The notes: generated by a model not told the origin, from the letters alone. Shown: positions 8,927 to 16,841, counted from the first letter of the stretch. The stretch: 20,729 bases of DNA from MGNI01 sp964353875 (GCA_964353875.1 CAYGXU010000052.1:1-20729), one strand, 5' to 3'. Translations and numbers: made by a program.

Positions 8927-10312
8927 ATGGGAATAAGTCAGGGAGCGGAAATTACGATATGCGGCGCCGGTATCGCCGGCATCGCCGCAGCCTATTTCCT
9001 GAGCCAGGGATTTAGCCCTGAAGAAATCCTCTTGATTGACGAACGGCCGCCGCTCACTCTCACCAGCGATAAATCCACCGAAGCCTATCGCAATTGGTGG
9101 CCCGGCCCAGATGCCTCGATGATCGCCTTGATGAATCGCAGCATTGACCTGATGGAAGAACTTGCCCAGGCGAGCGGGAATCGTTTCCAACTCAATCGAC
9201 GCGGATACCTTTATGCGACTGCCACGCCAGAGCAAATTACGCACTTCGTCACTGCCGCCGAACGCGCCAGTCAAGATGGAGCGGGTCCACTACGACTCCA
9301 CCATGGAGGAGCGGATGATCCCACCTACATCCCCGCTGCCATCGAGGGATACCTGGATCAGCCAAGCGGGTCCGATCTGATCGTAAATAAGAACATAATC
9401 AACGCTCATTTTCCTTACCTGACAGATCGCACCCTGGCTGTTTTGCATGCCCGTCGTTGTGGCTGGTTCAGTGGTCAACAAATGGGAATGGTTCTGCTCG
9501 AGTGTGCAATGAAACGCGGGGTTCGTTTTCTTCAGGCGACGGTGGAAGGAATTGGCATAAGCAAGGGGGAGGTTAAAAGAGTCCACCTACGAGTGAATGA
9601 AACTCCATTAAACCTGCCCACCCGCATCTTTATCAACGCCGCTGGACCCATGTTGCAGAAAGTGGCCGCGATGTTGGGGCTTGAATTGCCTGTCTTCTGC
9701 GAGCGCCACCTAAAAATCTCCATGAGGGACCCCAGGAAAATCCTGCCGCGCGAGGCGCCCTTGCTCATTTGGGAGGACCCACAGCAGCTTATCTGGAGCG
9801 ATGAGGAACGCCGTCTCCTAAGCGAATTGGAGGAGGATCAGGCGTTACTCGCTCCCTTACCTTCCGGCGTCCACGTTCGTCCCGAGGGGGGCATCGATAG
9901 CGAGAACCTCCTCCTCCTCTGGCCTTATGACCTTAAACCTGTGAGTCCGATCTTCCCAGTGCCGATCCCCCCCTCCCACGCTGAGGTGGTACTGCGCGGA
10001 TTGACAGCCATGATCCCGGGGATGGGTGCTTATCTGAACCAGATGCCCAAGCCAGTGATCGACGGCGGTTATTACACAAAGACCCCAGAAAATCGGTTCC
10101 TTTGTGGTCCGCTTCCTGTAAGAGGAGCTTATGTGCTTGGTGCCCTCTCCGGTTATGGGCTAATGGCAGCCTGTGGGGCGGGTGATCTCCTTGCAGCAAC
10201 TATCTTGAATAAGGATTTGCCTCCCTATGCAACTTCATTTTCACTTGAACGTTACAATGATCCTCTCTATCAGAAGAAGCTAAAAAATTGGGATATCTTT
10301 GGCCAATTATGA
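8927..10312 (+). CDS. FAD-dependent oxidoreductase, DAO (D-amino acid oxidase/sarcosine oxidase) family
   Basis: The 461-residue, probably cytosolic flavoenzyme begins with a dinucleotide-binding fold, ITICGAGIAGIAAAYFL (GAGIAG at 13-18), ending in the acidic ribose-binding residue of LLIDERPP (E39). SDKSTEAYRNWWPG (47-60) matches the region that contacts the flavin in the family. Near the C-terminus, RFLCGPLPVRGAYVLGALSGYGLMAACGAGDLLA is the typical second FAD-binding segment. DAO enzymes oxidise amino acids or N-methylated amines to imino products; the substrate is not readable here. The GAGGG 6 nt before the ATG supports the start. It stands alone, with large non-coding gaps on both sides. 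At about 460 residues it is somewhat longer than monomeric sarcosine/glycine oxidases (about 370-390), with the extra length in the middle third. Confidence 0.85.
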   Translation: MGISQGAEITICGAGIAGIAAAYFLSQGFSPEEILLIDERPPLTLTSDKSTEAYRNWWPGPDASMIALMNRSIDLMEELAQASGNRFQLNRRGYLYATATPEQITHFVTAAERASQDGAGPLRLHHGGADDPTYIPAAIEGYLDQPSGSDLIVNKNIINAHFPYLTDRTLAVLHARRCGWFSGQQMGMVLLECAMKRGVRFLQATVEGIGISKGEVKRVHLRVNETPLNLPTRIFINAAGPMLQKVAAMLGLELPVFCERHLKISMRDPRKILPREAPLLIWEDPQQLIWSDEERRLLSELEEDQALLAPLPSGVHVRPEGGIDSENLLLLWPYDLKPVSPIFPVPIPPSHAEVVLRGLTAMIPGMGAYLNQMPKPVIDGGYYTKTPENRFLCGPLPVRGAYVLGALSGYGLMAACGAGDLLAATILNKDLPPYATSFSLERYNDPLYQKKLKNWDIFGQL

Positions 10313-10746
10313 TCCTCTACGGATTACCCTGATCAGTCAAGCCGCGAACGAATTGCCCTCTGCTATTGAAAAGGATTATTCTTTGAAATCCCTTTTGGAT
10401 GCATCCTGGACCACTCCTATGTTGCTTTCATTGACCTCGCAGAATGCACCTTTTTCATTGGCACAGATCTTGCGAGCTTATCTTATGTTCCATGTTGATT
10501 CGACTGGTAATGAAATTCCAAATAGGCTTGCTTTCCCCTCTGCAGCGTTTAGAATTAATAGATCAATGCTTATTTCATCGATAAACTCACCCGCAGTTGG
10601 AAGGATATGTGAAAAATCTATAGGGAAGGGATAAACGAAACCAGACACACAATCAGAGGTTTCCACTAACAACGAACAAACTATCCATGTTCTCCAGATG
10701 TGTTATCTGCCCAACCGTTTACAGGCATGCGAGCAAAGGTTACTTG
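10313..10746. other. Non-coding gap between oxidoreductase and lipoprotein genes
   Basis: The only longer plus frame starts at a TTG (10299) inside the oxidoreductase, has no convincing ribosome binding site and gives no recognisable protein. A minus frame at 10478-10672 is equally anonymous. I see no terminator or clear promoter. Confidence 0.4.
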
Positions 10747-11862
10747 ATGATCACTCGATCTAGAATGTTCCTCTTACCACTGATCGCGCTGTTATCGCTC
10801 GCCCTCAGTGGATGTATCGCTGTAAAAACTTCGATCTTTCTGAGACAGGATGGATCAGGTGAGCTTACGATTACTGTGGGTGTCCCAACTGAATTTATCA
10901 CGATGCTGCCAGAAGAAGAAAACCCAATGGCAGAAATCGAGCAACGATTACGTCAGGAACTTGGAGAGGAGATCGCAATCGAGCAGTCGTCGGAGGGTGG
11001 TTATGAGTGGCGCAAAGCGAAACGCCCTTTCTCCAGCCTGGACGAAATCAATAACTTGATGAATGAGTTCGAGTTCGTCGAATCCTTTTCCATTCAGAAG
11101 CAGGCGAGCTTACTGAAAGAGCATTTCGTCTTGGATGCTGTGTATGGATTGGAAAGTCTGATGGAGTCAGAAAAGGGAATTGGGGAGGAAATACTTGAGC
11201 TTCCTGATGACCTTAAGGGATTGGCCGAACTCCAGGTAGCTGTTAACCTTCCGGGCACAGCCTCTGAGACGAATGGAAATTATGATAGCAATAGCGGATT
11301 TACTCTGTGGTCCATCAGTGGCACCGATCCTCTGCAGGTCCACGCTGTCAGTGAAACCTGGAATATCATTCAACTTGGACTGCTTGCTGCTGTTGCCCTC
11401 GCTTTCATCTTTTTATTCGTGCTCATCATCCTTGTGATTAGTCGCATGAGGCGAAGGAAAGTAAGGGCGACCGATTCAGCAAATGTCGCCCAACGACTGG
11501 TGGAATCGGTTCAGGCGGAGGAACAATTGTCCGACATGATACAGACACCCGAAGAAGAGGCTCTTTCTTCAGAGGCAGCAGCGGTCATTTCGCCTTCGAA
11601 AATTTTGGCAGAAATTGGCGCCAGGCAGCTCTTGGAGCAGGTTAGCAAACATGTACTAAAAGGAACGGGGGAGATTTCCACAGCCAAGGGAGCTATTCGC
11701 ATCATCTGGTCTGACCCCCAAGATGAAACAGTAAAACGGGGGATCATGATCCGAGTCCAAGGCGTAGATACTCTGCTCATCAATGGTCAACCCTTTCCAG
11801 CGACGCGTGAGGGAGTAAAACAGGGATTGATCTCCTGCTTGAAGGGCATGGAAAAGGAGTGA
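10747..11862 (+). CDS. LppM-like (DUF3153-type) lipoprotein with a transmembrane helix and cytoplasmic tail
   Basis: The 371-residue product begins with a lipoprotein signal peptide and lipobox LALSGC (lipidated C23). It is followed by AVKTSIFLRQDGSGELTITV, which looks like the start of LppM/DUF3153-type domains. The exported part spans about 23-205. A strong hydrophobic helix follows (about 206-235, LLAAVALAFIFLFVLIIL), then RMRRRK, which would stop transfer and leave about 130 residues in the cytoplasm. The tail has an acidic, Glu/Ala-rich linker and a compact end domain (about 280-371, with IRIIWSDPQ and GVDTLLINGQPFPA). I chose ATG 10747 because AAAGG lies 8 nt upstream and it directly starts the signal peptide; the frame opens 60 nt earlier. 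In mycobacteria LppM has been linked to lipid/phosphatidylinositol mannoside binding. The function here is unknown. Confidence 0.75.
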   Translation: MITRSRMFLLPLIALLSLALSGCIAVKTSIFLRQDGSGELTITVGVPTEFITMLPEEENPMAEIEQRLRQELGEEIAIEQSSEGGYEWRKAKRPFSSLDEINNLMNEFEFVESFSIQKQASLLKEHFVLDAVYGLESLMESEKGIGEEILELPDDLKGLAELQVAVNLPGTASETNGNYDSNSGFTLWSISGTDPLQVHAVSETWNIIQLGLLAAVALAFIFLFVLIILVISRMRRRKVRATDSANVAQRLVESVQAEEQLSDMIQTPEEEALSSEAAAVISPSKILAEIGARQLLEQVSKHVLKGTGEISTAKGAIRIIWSDPQDETVKRGIMIRVQGVDTLLINGQPFPATREGVKQGLISCLKGMEKE

Positions 11863-12205
11863 TCCGGACTGTCTCCTTTTTCCAATTGCATAAAATGCAA
11901 AATTCGCTGACCTTCGTTTTCCTGCAAGTAACCTTATAGATGGATAATCATTGGGTCCGGTTTGAAGGTGCGACCAGCATTACAGGTGGATCAAAGCTAC
12001 TCGCTATTCTGTAACAACGTGCTTCGATCTTGTCATCCGATGGGTGCCCGCCGATTGCGATCAGATCCTCACCTATAGACAGAAGACGCTTTCCGCATTC
12101 ATGGGCAGACCACAGATAAATCAATATCCGGCTCCGCCTCCAAGCCTGTCCCCTGATAAAAAGCGCAGTTGGGCTCGGAACGATGAGGACCGACCACGGA
12201 TAATG

Positions 12206-12305
12206 NNNNNNNNNNNNNNNNNNNNNNNNNNNNNNNNNNNNNNNNNNNNNNNNNNNNNNNNNNNNNNNNNNNNNNNNNNNNNNNNNNNNNNNNNNNNNNN
12301 NNNNN
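12206..12305. other. Assembly gap (100 N)
   Basis: Exactly 100 N, the conventional placeholder length for a scaffold join of unknown size. Order and orientation of the two sides depend on the scaffolding. Confidence 0.98.
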
Positions 12306-12390
12306 TAGAATGGAGAACCTTATCGGGAGGATAAATTTGACTCAACCGGGTCTTTATTGTGTTTGATGCCCCCTGGTGCAGATAGCAAAT

Positions 12391-12419
12391 TTGTGCTAGG
12401 CTAGATATAGTGGTATAAT
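12391..12419 (+). promoter_or_regulatory. Strong sigma-70-type promoter with extended -10
   Basis: TTGTGC (12391-12396) and a perfect TATAAT (12414-12419) are 17 nt apart, and the -10 is preceded by TGG (extended -10). Transcription would start near 12426, giving a leader of about 165 nt before the small gene at 12593. A short hairpin CCCC/GGGG lies at the very start of the predicted transcript. Confidence 0.65.
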
Positions 12420-12560
12420 TAAACATACCCCAACATATGGGGTTTGGCCCGGGAAATTGGGTGGGTGCGGCGCAACACACAATCGGGCAAGCACGTTGCA
12501 GGAGCGTGCAGGCAGGGATCCTGAAAGACGGTTGGAACCCAGCGGCAGAGAGCTTCAGCC

Positions 12561-12588
12561 CATCCTTGGTTATACCAACTCAAGGATG
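12561..12588 (+). promoter_or_regulatory. Hairpin enclosing the Shine-Dalgarno of the small gene
   Basis: CATCCTTG (12561-12568) and CAAGGATG (12581-12588) are perfectly complementary around a 12-nt loop, with one possible extra G-U pair inside. The right arm contains AAGGA, the only good ribosome binding site for ATG 12593. If folded in RNA the hairpin would hide it, so translation could depend on an opening signal or upstream structure. Confidence 0.5.
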
Positions 12589-12592
12589 TGAG

Positions 12593-12850
12593 ATGATAAG
12601 CTTATCTGATCGTCGTTTGGAGGAATTGCAAGGTCGTTATTGCACCGTAAGGGAGTTGGAGGCGCTCAAGATCTGGGCGCAATCAAGGATCCACTGGAGT
12701 GCAAATATCCAACAAGCCATCGCAAGAGAGGGAGGGTATTTGCTGGAAGTCGACGCCAATCCTTTCTCCTATCCCCATTGGTATGGCGTTGATTTCGACG
12801 AAGTGGAATTAGCCCTTCATATGGCTTACCTTGCTGTTTATCAATCCTAG
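12593..12850 (+). CDS. Small hypothetical protein (85 aa)
   Basis: I do not recognise the family. The 85-residue protein is soluble, starts MISLSDRRLEELQGRYCTVR, has a helical, charged first half (about 5-45) and ends in an acidic-aromatic stretch (NPFSYPHWYGVDFDEVELAL). The start is chosen from AAGGA 7 nt before ATG 12593. The frame is open back to 12437 but that part would be translated leader sequence. It has a strong promoter, a long structured leader and its own terminator, so it seems to be an independent, well-expressed unit. It could be a small regulator or enzyme accessory protein; nothing in the sequence decides. Confidence 0.6.
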   Translation: MISLSDRRLEELQGRYCTVRELEALKIWAQSRIHWSANIQQAIAREGGYLLEVDANPFSYPHWYGVDFDEVELALHMAYLAVYQS

Positions 12851-13183
12851 GTGAACCGACCAAACAGAAAGCTTCCAATCTCAACCATTGGAGCTCCGCA
12901 TCATTCTGAAGCCAAGGGCGTCAATGATGACGCCCTTGGCGATTTAATCCGATAGCCATCTCCGTTCCTCCCATCCTAAAAGCTCAATTGGGTGCCTCCT
13001 GGTGAGTAAGCCCATGGCAGCCATTGGACCCAGGTTCAGCCATGCAAGAGAATTGTCGGACAGTTTTTATCGGTAGAACTGTTACAAATCACCCCACCCC
13101 TTTTTTGGCAACCTGACTTGGCGCAAGATTGCCAATTGGAGCGCTCCCAGGATGGCTTTCCCTATCCCGTCTTGAATTACATT
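12851..13183. other. Gap between converging genes
   Basis: It holds the terminator hairpin at 12911-12940. From 12941 to 13183 I see no gene; frames there are short and continue as shadows of the AcuC-type gene. Confidence 0.5.
12911..12940. terminator. Intrinsic-terminator-like hairpin between convergent genes
   Basis: GCCAAGGGCGTCA (12911-12923) and TGACGCCCTTGGC (12928-12940) pair perfectly over 13 bp with an ATGA loop. It lies 60 nt after the small gene and also downstream of the convergent AcuC-type gene, so it may serve both. The following T run is poor (GATTTAATCC), so efficiency is uncertain. Confidence 0.65.
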
Positions 13184-14293
13184 TTAAATTTTATGGACGC
13201 GCTTTGCTGCTTGCACGACTCTCTCAACCGTGCTCCATACACGCTCCTCGACCGCCTCTTCTCTCCTTGGCGCCTCTTGGTCATGCAGCCAGTCGCCACC
13301 ATATACGCTTCGATAGCTGGCGGGCAATGCATCGGGGAAATCCTGCTCCGACATGATCCCGAAGGCCAGCGCCCATGATCGGGGGACGACATCGAGCGCA
13401 TATCCGCCGCCACCCAGCGCCAGCCACCGGTCGCTGAATTGGCTCAACCTTGCAAAAAGAGCTTCATGTCCCCTGGTGGTCAGGGATAGTTGCCCCAGCG
13501 GATCTTGATAATGCGTATCGACCCCGAGTTGAGTGACGAGAACATCCGCTTGAAATCGTCCTAAAAGAGGCGGCACAATTTCATCAAACGCCCACACATA
13601 AGCTTCATCCATTGTATCGGGTGGCAAAGGGAGATTGACGCTATATCCCTCCCCTTCACCACGTCCGATATCATCCACCGCTCCCGTCCCAGGAAAGAGT
13701 GTCCTTCCGTCTTGGTGGAGAGAGATGGTGAGTACTTGATCTGTCTCATAAAATGCCCATTGCACCCCATCCCCATGGTGCACATCGATGTCCACATAAG
13801 CCACACGTTGACTCCGGCATCTGAGCCATTGAATGACGACAACTGCATCGTTGAAGACGCAAAACCCCGAGGCATGGTCAACTCCGGCGTGATGCAGGCC
13901 TCCGCTGAAGCTGAAGGCGACAGCGCAACCTCGCTCGAGCAGCCATTCTGCTGCCATCAGGGCACTGCCCACCTTCAACCTCTCCGAGTCAAACATGCCT
14001 TCAAAAATTGGATTGTCGCCCGGACCAAAACCATAACGCCAGGCAGGGATCGACCGATCACCCCCACTCAACTTGCGAACTGCCTCGATATAGTCGGTTG
14101 TATGGAAGAGCGCCAATTCTTCCCCGCTCGCGTATCGTGGTGCGACAAGCCTCACATTCTCCGATTGAAAAGCGCCATAGGCTTGCAGTAAGTCGTGAGT
14201 GCGTTGTAGTCGTTCTGGTTTGAGCGGATGGTTGGGACCATGGCCATGGAGCCATAATTCGGGAGTAGAGAGAAAAACCGCCCTTCGTCGCAT
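13184..14293 (-). CDS. acuC: Histone deacetylase family / AcuC-type zinc hydrolase
   Basis: The 369-residue cytosolic enzyme of the arginase-deacetylase fold removes acetyl or similar acyl groups from lysines (AcuC deacetylates acetyl-CoA synthetase in Bacillus) or from polyamines in related families. All catalytic positions are visible: paired histidines in GGLHHAG (H134, H135), zinc ligands in DIDVHHGDG (D170, H172), third ligand in LGVDTHYQDPLG (D259), and the glycine loop with transition-state tyrosine GGGGYAL (Y298). The N-terminal NHPLKPERL (21-29) is typical of AcuC-like proteins. GGGAGG 5 nt before the ATG supports the start. The gene is divergent from an LmbE-type deacetylase (283 bp apart). 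No acetyl-CoA synthetase or acetoin gene is visible here, so the acuC name indicates family only; an acetylpolyamine amidohydrolase role is possible. Confidence 0.85.
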   Translation of the reverse strand: MRRRAVFLSTPELWLHGHGPNHPLKPERLQRTHDLLQAYGAFQSENVRLVAPRYASGEELALFHTTDYIEAVRKLSGGDRSIPAWRYGFGPGDNPIFEGMFDSERLKVGSALMAAEWLLERGCAVAFSFSGGLHHAGVDHASGFCVFNDAVVVIQWLRCRSQRVAYVDIDVHHGDGVQWAFYETDQVLTISLHQDGRTLFPGTGAVDDIGRGEGEGYSVNLPLPPDTMDEAYVWAFDEIVPPLLGRFQADVLVTQLGVDTHYQDPLGQLSLTTRGHEALFARLSQFSDRWLALGGGGYALDVVPRSWALAFGIMSEQDFPDALPASYRSVYGGDWLHDQEAPRREEAVEERVWSTVERVVQAAKRVHKI

Positions 14294-14575
14294 GTCGCCT
14301 CCCCATATGAATACAATCCCCTAAAGCTTATCATACGCCCATCAATAGAATATCCTCAATCCTCCCAATGCATTGCTTGCAGGCTTCACCCGAATTCAGA
14401 CGACACGTAGGGAACAAGCATCACCACCCCCCCAACCCCATCATCCTATCGCCCCGAGAGACCATCCATGTCTTTAAATAAGGCCCAACTCGTGCCAAGC
14501 AACTTCTACTCGAAATGAGCAGATAGAATTAAAATCAGGCAAGTCAAAACCCACTAACCGGAGGCGGCTCTCGCC

Positions 14576-15328
14576 ATGAGCAACTTCTATGTACCCCAAA
14601 GCGCGATGGCCATCGTTGCCCACCCCGATGATATCGAATTCTCCTGCGCTGGTACTTTGGCGCGCTGGGCGAAGCATGGCGCAAAAATCTCCTATGTCCT
14701 CTGCACCAGTGGCGAAGTGGGCATCAGCCAACGCGGGATGACCAAAACCAGGGCGGCGGAAATCCGCGAGTCGGAACAACGCCAAGCAGCCGGGATCGCT
14801 GGAGCTCACGAAGTGATCTTCCTGCAGCAACCGGATGGTCTTTTGCAGCCGACTCTTGAATTACGCAAAATGCTGGTGCGAGAGATTCGCCGTTTCAAGC
14901 CGGAAGTGGTAGTGACCGGCGATCCAACCATCGTATGGCGAGGGGAGGAGTACATCAATCACCCCGATCATCGTGCAGCCGCCATGGCCGCTCTGGATGC
15001 CACTTTTCCTGCTGCTGGCCAGCCTAATCTCTTTGAAGAACTGCAGCAGGAAGGATTGAGCGCCCACAAACCACGAAAAGTGTATGTCACCGCATGGGAC
15101 CTCGGCGACTACCTGGTCAATATCGACGAGACCATCGAGATCAAGATCGCTGCCCTAAGAGCGCATGCCAGCCAAATGAAAGATTGGGATCCGGAACCGC
15201 GCGTTAAGGGCTGGGCTGCCGAGCGCGCCAAGGGCATCGAAGCCAGCTATGCCGAGACCTTCCGAGTGATCACCCTGGTGAATGACGAAGATTGGGAGCG
15301 AACAAAGGGACGCGTCCTTGAAGAATAG
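14576..15328 (+). CDS. PIG-L/LmbE family zinc-dependent N-deacetylase
   Basis: The 250-residue protein has the family metal site: AIVAHPDDIEF (H16, D19) near the N-terminus and NHPDHR (H132) in the middle. The early GTLARWAKHGAKISYVLCTSGEVG strand-helix follows the first motif as in the family. Members remove acetyl groups from N-acetylglucosamine conjugates (mycothiol/bacillithiol precursors such as MshB/BshB, GlcNAc-phosphatidylinositol, or chitobiose-type sugars). Which one applies here cannot be decided. GGAGG lies 11 nt before the ATG, rather far but the best option. It has no neighbour within 200 bp on its strand and is divergent from the AcuC-type enzyme, so a shared regulatory region is possible. 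Confidence 0.85.
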   Translation: MSNFYVPQSAMAIVAHPDDIEFSCAGTLARWAKHGAKISYVLCTSGEVGISQRGMTKTRAAEIRESEQRQAAGIAGAHEVIFLQQPDGLLQPTLELRKMLVREIRRFKPEVVVTGDPTIVWRGEEYINHPDHRAAAMAALDATFPAAGQPNLFEELQQEGLSAHKPRKVYVTAWDLGDYLVNIDETIEIKIAALRAHASQMKDWDPEPRVKGWAAERAKGIEASYAETFRVITLVNDEDWERTKGRVLEE

Positions 15329-15685
15329 CGATTGATCCTCCCTTCGTATTCCTTCGCCGATTGAGGCAATGGCAGCAAGGCCTGCCGACCAAGGAGAGGA
15401 GGAGAAACTCGGGGCGGAAACCACTATCTCGGGCATGCCGTGCTGCCTCCTTTCTCCTGTTACGCTCCCAGAGGCAAGTCGATGATCCTTCCAATGACCA
15501 GAGAACAAGACGTGTGCATGCTAGGAGATATCGAAGTTTCTCCAGAGAGATTGCTCTAAAGGGCGACGACCACAACCTTCTTTGTCTTTCTTACCTGATT
15601 TAATATGCCCATCCAACAGCAGGTAGGCGATCCGACTACGGATACACCCTGATAGGGACATCCCATTATTTGGCAGAGTTCCCTA
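15329..15685. other. Intergenic region before the ABC module
   Basis: Short frames on both strands overlap one another and encode basic, low-information peptides, so I see no gene. The regulated promoter sits at its right edge. No clear terminator for the LmbE-type gene was found. Confidence 0.4.
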
Positions 15686-15714
15686 TTGACAAAGAGTAAT
15701 TTATATAATACAGT
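15686..15714 (+). promoter_or_regulatory. Promoter of the membrane protein/regulator/ABC module
   Basis: A perfect TTGACA (15686-15691) is followed at 17 nt by TACAGT (15709-15714). A consensus TATAAT also occurs at 15704-15709, but only 12 nt from the TTGACA, so the exact -10 is open. Either choice is overlapped by or abuts the palindrome at 15710-15736. Confidence 0.6.
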
Positions 15715-15736
15715 ACTCTATGTAATAGAGTACTGT
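15710..15736. promoter_or_regulatory. 27-bp perfect palindrome, probable repressor operator
   Basis: ACAGTACTCTAT (15710-15721) and ATAGAGTACTGT (15725-15736) are perfect inverted repeats around GTA. The site lies on the -10/start region of the promoter, the classic place for a repressor. The winged-helix regulator two genes downstream is the natural candidate binder; that link is inference. Confidence 0.65.
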
Positions 15737-15774
15737 GTATGACTTAGATCTCCTTAATAGAATAGGGGATGTCA

Positions 15775-16335
15775 ATGAACATTTCACGCGATGAAGCACA
15801 AGAGTCTCTTAATGCCATTCACCAAGTCAGCGATCAAACCCGCAAGTCGATTGCGCGCGGCGCCACGCCCCTTCACTTGATCCTGTGGGGCATCATCTGG
15901 TTCATCGGTTTCCTGGCCAGCCATTTCATTCATAACCAGATCGATGGATGGATTTGGATCGGCTTGGTCGGAGTGGGCACATTAATTTCCATATACATCG
16001 GGTCTCGCTTCAGCCAAAAAGTTCGCACCCCCGGCTATACGCACTTTTATTTCATACCAGCAGCCTTCATTGCCTATTGCGCCTTGATCATTTGGGTCGC
16101 AAATCCTTCAAGCGAGCAGCAAGTCTCGACGCTCATTGTAGTATTCCTCATGTTTGGCTATGTCATCATGGGGATTCTGGTCGAAAGGACTGCGCTTTGG
16201 GTGGGTCTCATCACCACCGCCCTGGCACTAATTGGGTATTTCCTCTTCCCCGCCTACTACAACCTTTGGATGGCTTTCCTGGCAGGGGGGACTTTGACGG
16301 TTAGCGGTCTTTACATCCAGCGTCGATGGAGATGA
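15775..16335 (+). CDS. Six-helix integral membrane protein of unknown function
   Basis: The 186-residue protein has a soluble helical N-terminus (about 1-33, ISRDEAQESLNAIHQVSDQT) and then six hydrophobic segments, starting with ILWGIIWFIGFLASHF and ending GGTLTVSGLYIQRRWR. I do not recognise a named family. I place the start at ATG 15775 because AGGGG (15764-15768) is 6 nt upstream; the ATG two codons earlier abuts it. It is the first gene after the palindromic operator and is followed after 28 nt by the winged-helix regulator, so the two are almost certainly co-transcribed. A membrane partner or sensor for the regulator/ABC module is a reasonable guess. Confidence 0.75.
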   Translation: MNISRDEAQESLNAIHQVSDQTRKSIARGATPLHLILWGIIWFIGFLASHFIHNQIDGWIWIGLVGVGTLISIYIGSRFSQKVRTPGYTHFYFIPAAFIAYCALIIWVANPSSEQQVSTLIVVFLMFGYVIMGILVERTALWVGLITTALALIGYFLFPAYYNLWMAFLAGGTLTVSGLYIQRRWR

Positions 16336-16363
16336 CCCATCCGGTGAAGAAGGGATTGGTTCG

Positions 16364-16678
16364 ATGCCTCTGCTAAATGAACTCATCCATCAACCCGTCC
16401 GGTTGCGAATCATTGCCGCTCTGGTTGCCTTACAACCTGATGCCCAAATGGAGTTTACCTACTTGCGAGATTTACTCGATCTGACCGACGGCAATCTCGG
16501 AGCTCACCTGCGTAAACTAGAGGATGCTGGTTATTTGAAAGTAACGAAAACCTTTGTAGCCCGCAAGCCACGCACGTATGTGGCCATCAGCTCCAAGGGA
16601 CGCCAGGCTTTCGAAGAGCATGTGGCCGCTCTCGAGGCCATCCTGCATACAGAGGAGGACCAATTCGATCATGGGTAA
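16364..16678 (+). CDS. Winged-helix transcriptional regulator (HTH_27/MarR-ArsR-like)
   Basis: The 104-residue DNA-binding protein begins LNELIHQPVRLRIIAALVAL, followed by the recognition region FTYLRDLLDLTDGNLGAHLRKLEDAGYLKV (about 31-60) and a wing KTFVARKPRTYVAISSKGRQAF. This matches the compact winged-helix family found as HTH_27 in domain databases, usually dimeric repressors. AAGGGA about 9 nt upstream supports the ATG. It follows the membrane protein gene closely and precedes the ABC exporter by 163 nt. The 27-bp palindrome at the module promoter fits a dimeric regulator of this size, suggesting autoregulation (inference). Confidence 0.8.
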   Translation: MPLLNELIHQPVRLRIIAALVALQPDAQMEFTYLRDLLDLTDGNLGAHLRKLEDAGYLKVTKTFVARKPRTYVAISSKGRQAFEEHVAALEAILHTEEDQFDHG

Positions 16679-16841
16679 AGGCGCGACGATTCGTCTTGAT
16701 ACATGGCCCGCTGCATTAGCGTGTAACAACCATGGATCCGGTTAGGCCGAGGAGTTTTTAATCTGGATACTAAGATTCTTCGGAAACTCTTAAGAAAAAA
16801 CGAACTGATAAAGTAGAGCGAAGGAAACTCAGGAGGCAAGT

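Larger units (their letters stand above)
11863..12592. other. Gene-poor stretch containing the scaffold gap and the leader of the small gene
   Basis: No credible reading frame is seen from 11863 to the run of N, nor from it to the small gene. A short palindrome TTGCAT/ATGCAA (11886-11891, 11895-11900) lies just after the lipoprotein gene. The promoter and hairpin near the right end are listed separately. Any gene disrupted by the missing bases cannot be judged. Confidence 0.5.

Noticed and set aside
10299..10634. Plus-strand frame of 111 codons overlapping the end of the oxidoreductase
   Set aside because: TTG start without a convincing ribosome binding site, no recognisable fold or motif, and composition like translated non-coding DNA.
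11886..11900. Palindrome TTGCAT/ATGCAA after the lipoprotein gene
   Set aside because: Short and AT-rich, with no promoter or T run beside it; could arise by chance.
12420..12592. Leader compared by eye with SRP RNA, RNase P, tmRNA, T-box, cobalamin, TPP and c-di-GMP signatures
   Set aside because: None of the conserved core sequences is present. The leader is kept as an unassigned structured region.
15361..15603. Plus-strand 80-codon Arg-rich frame before the ABC module
   Set aside because: Overlaps other anonymous frames, no ribosome binding site, and Arg-rich composition typical of chance frames.
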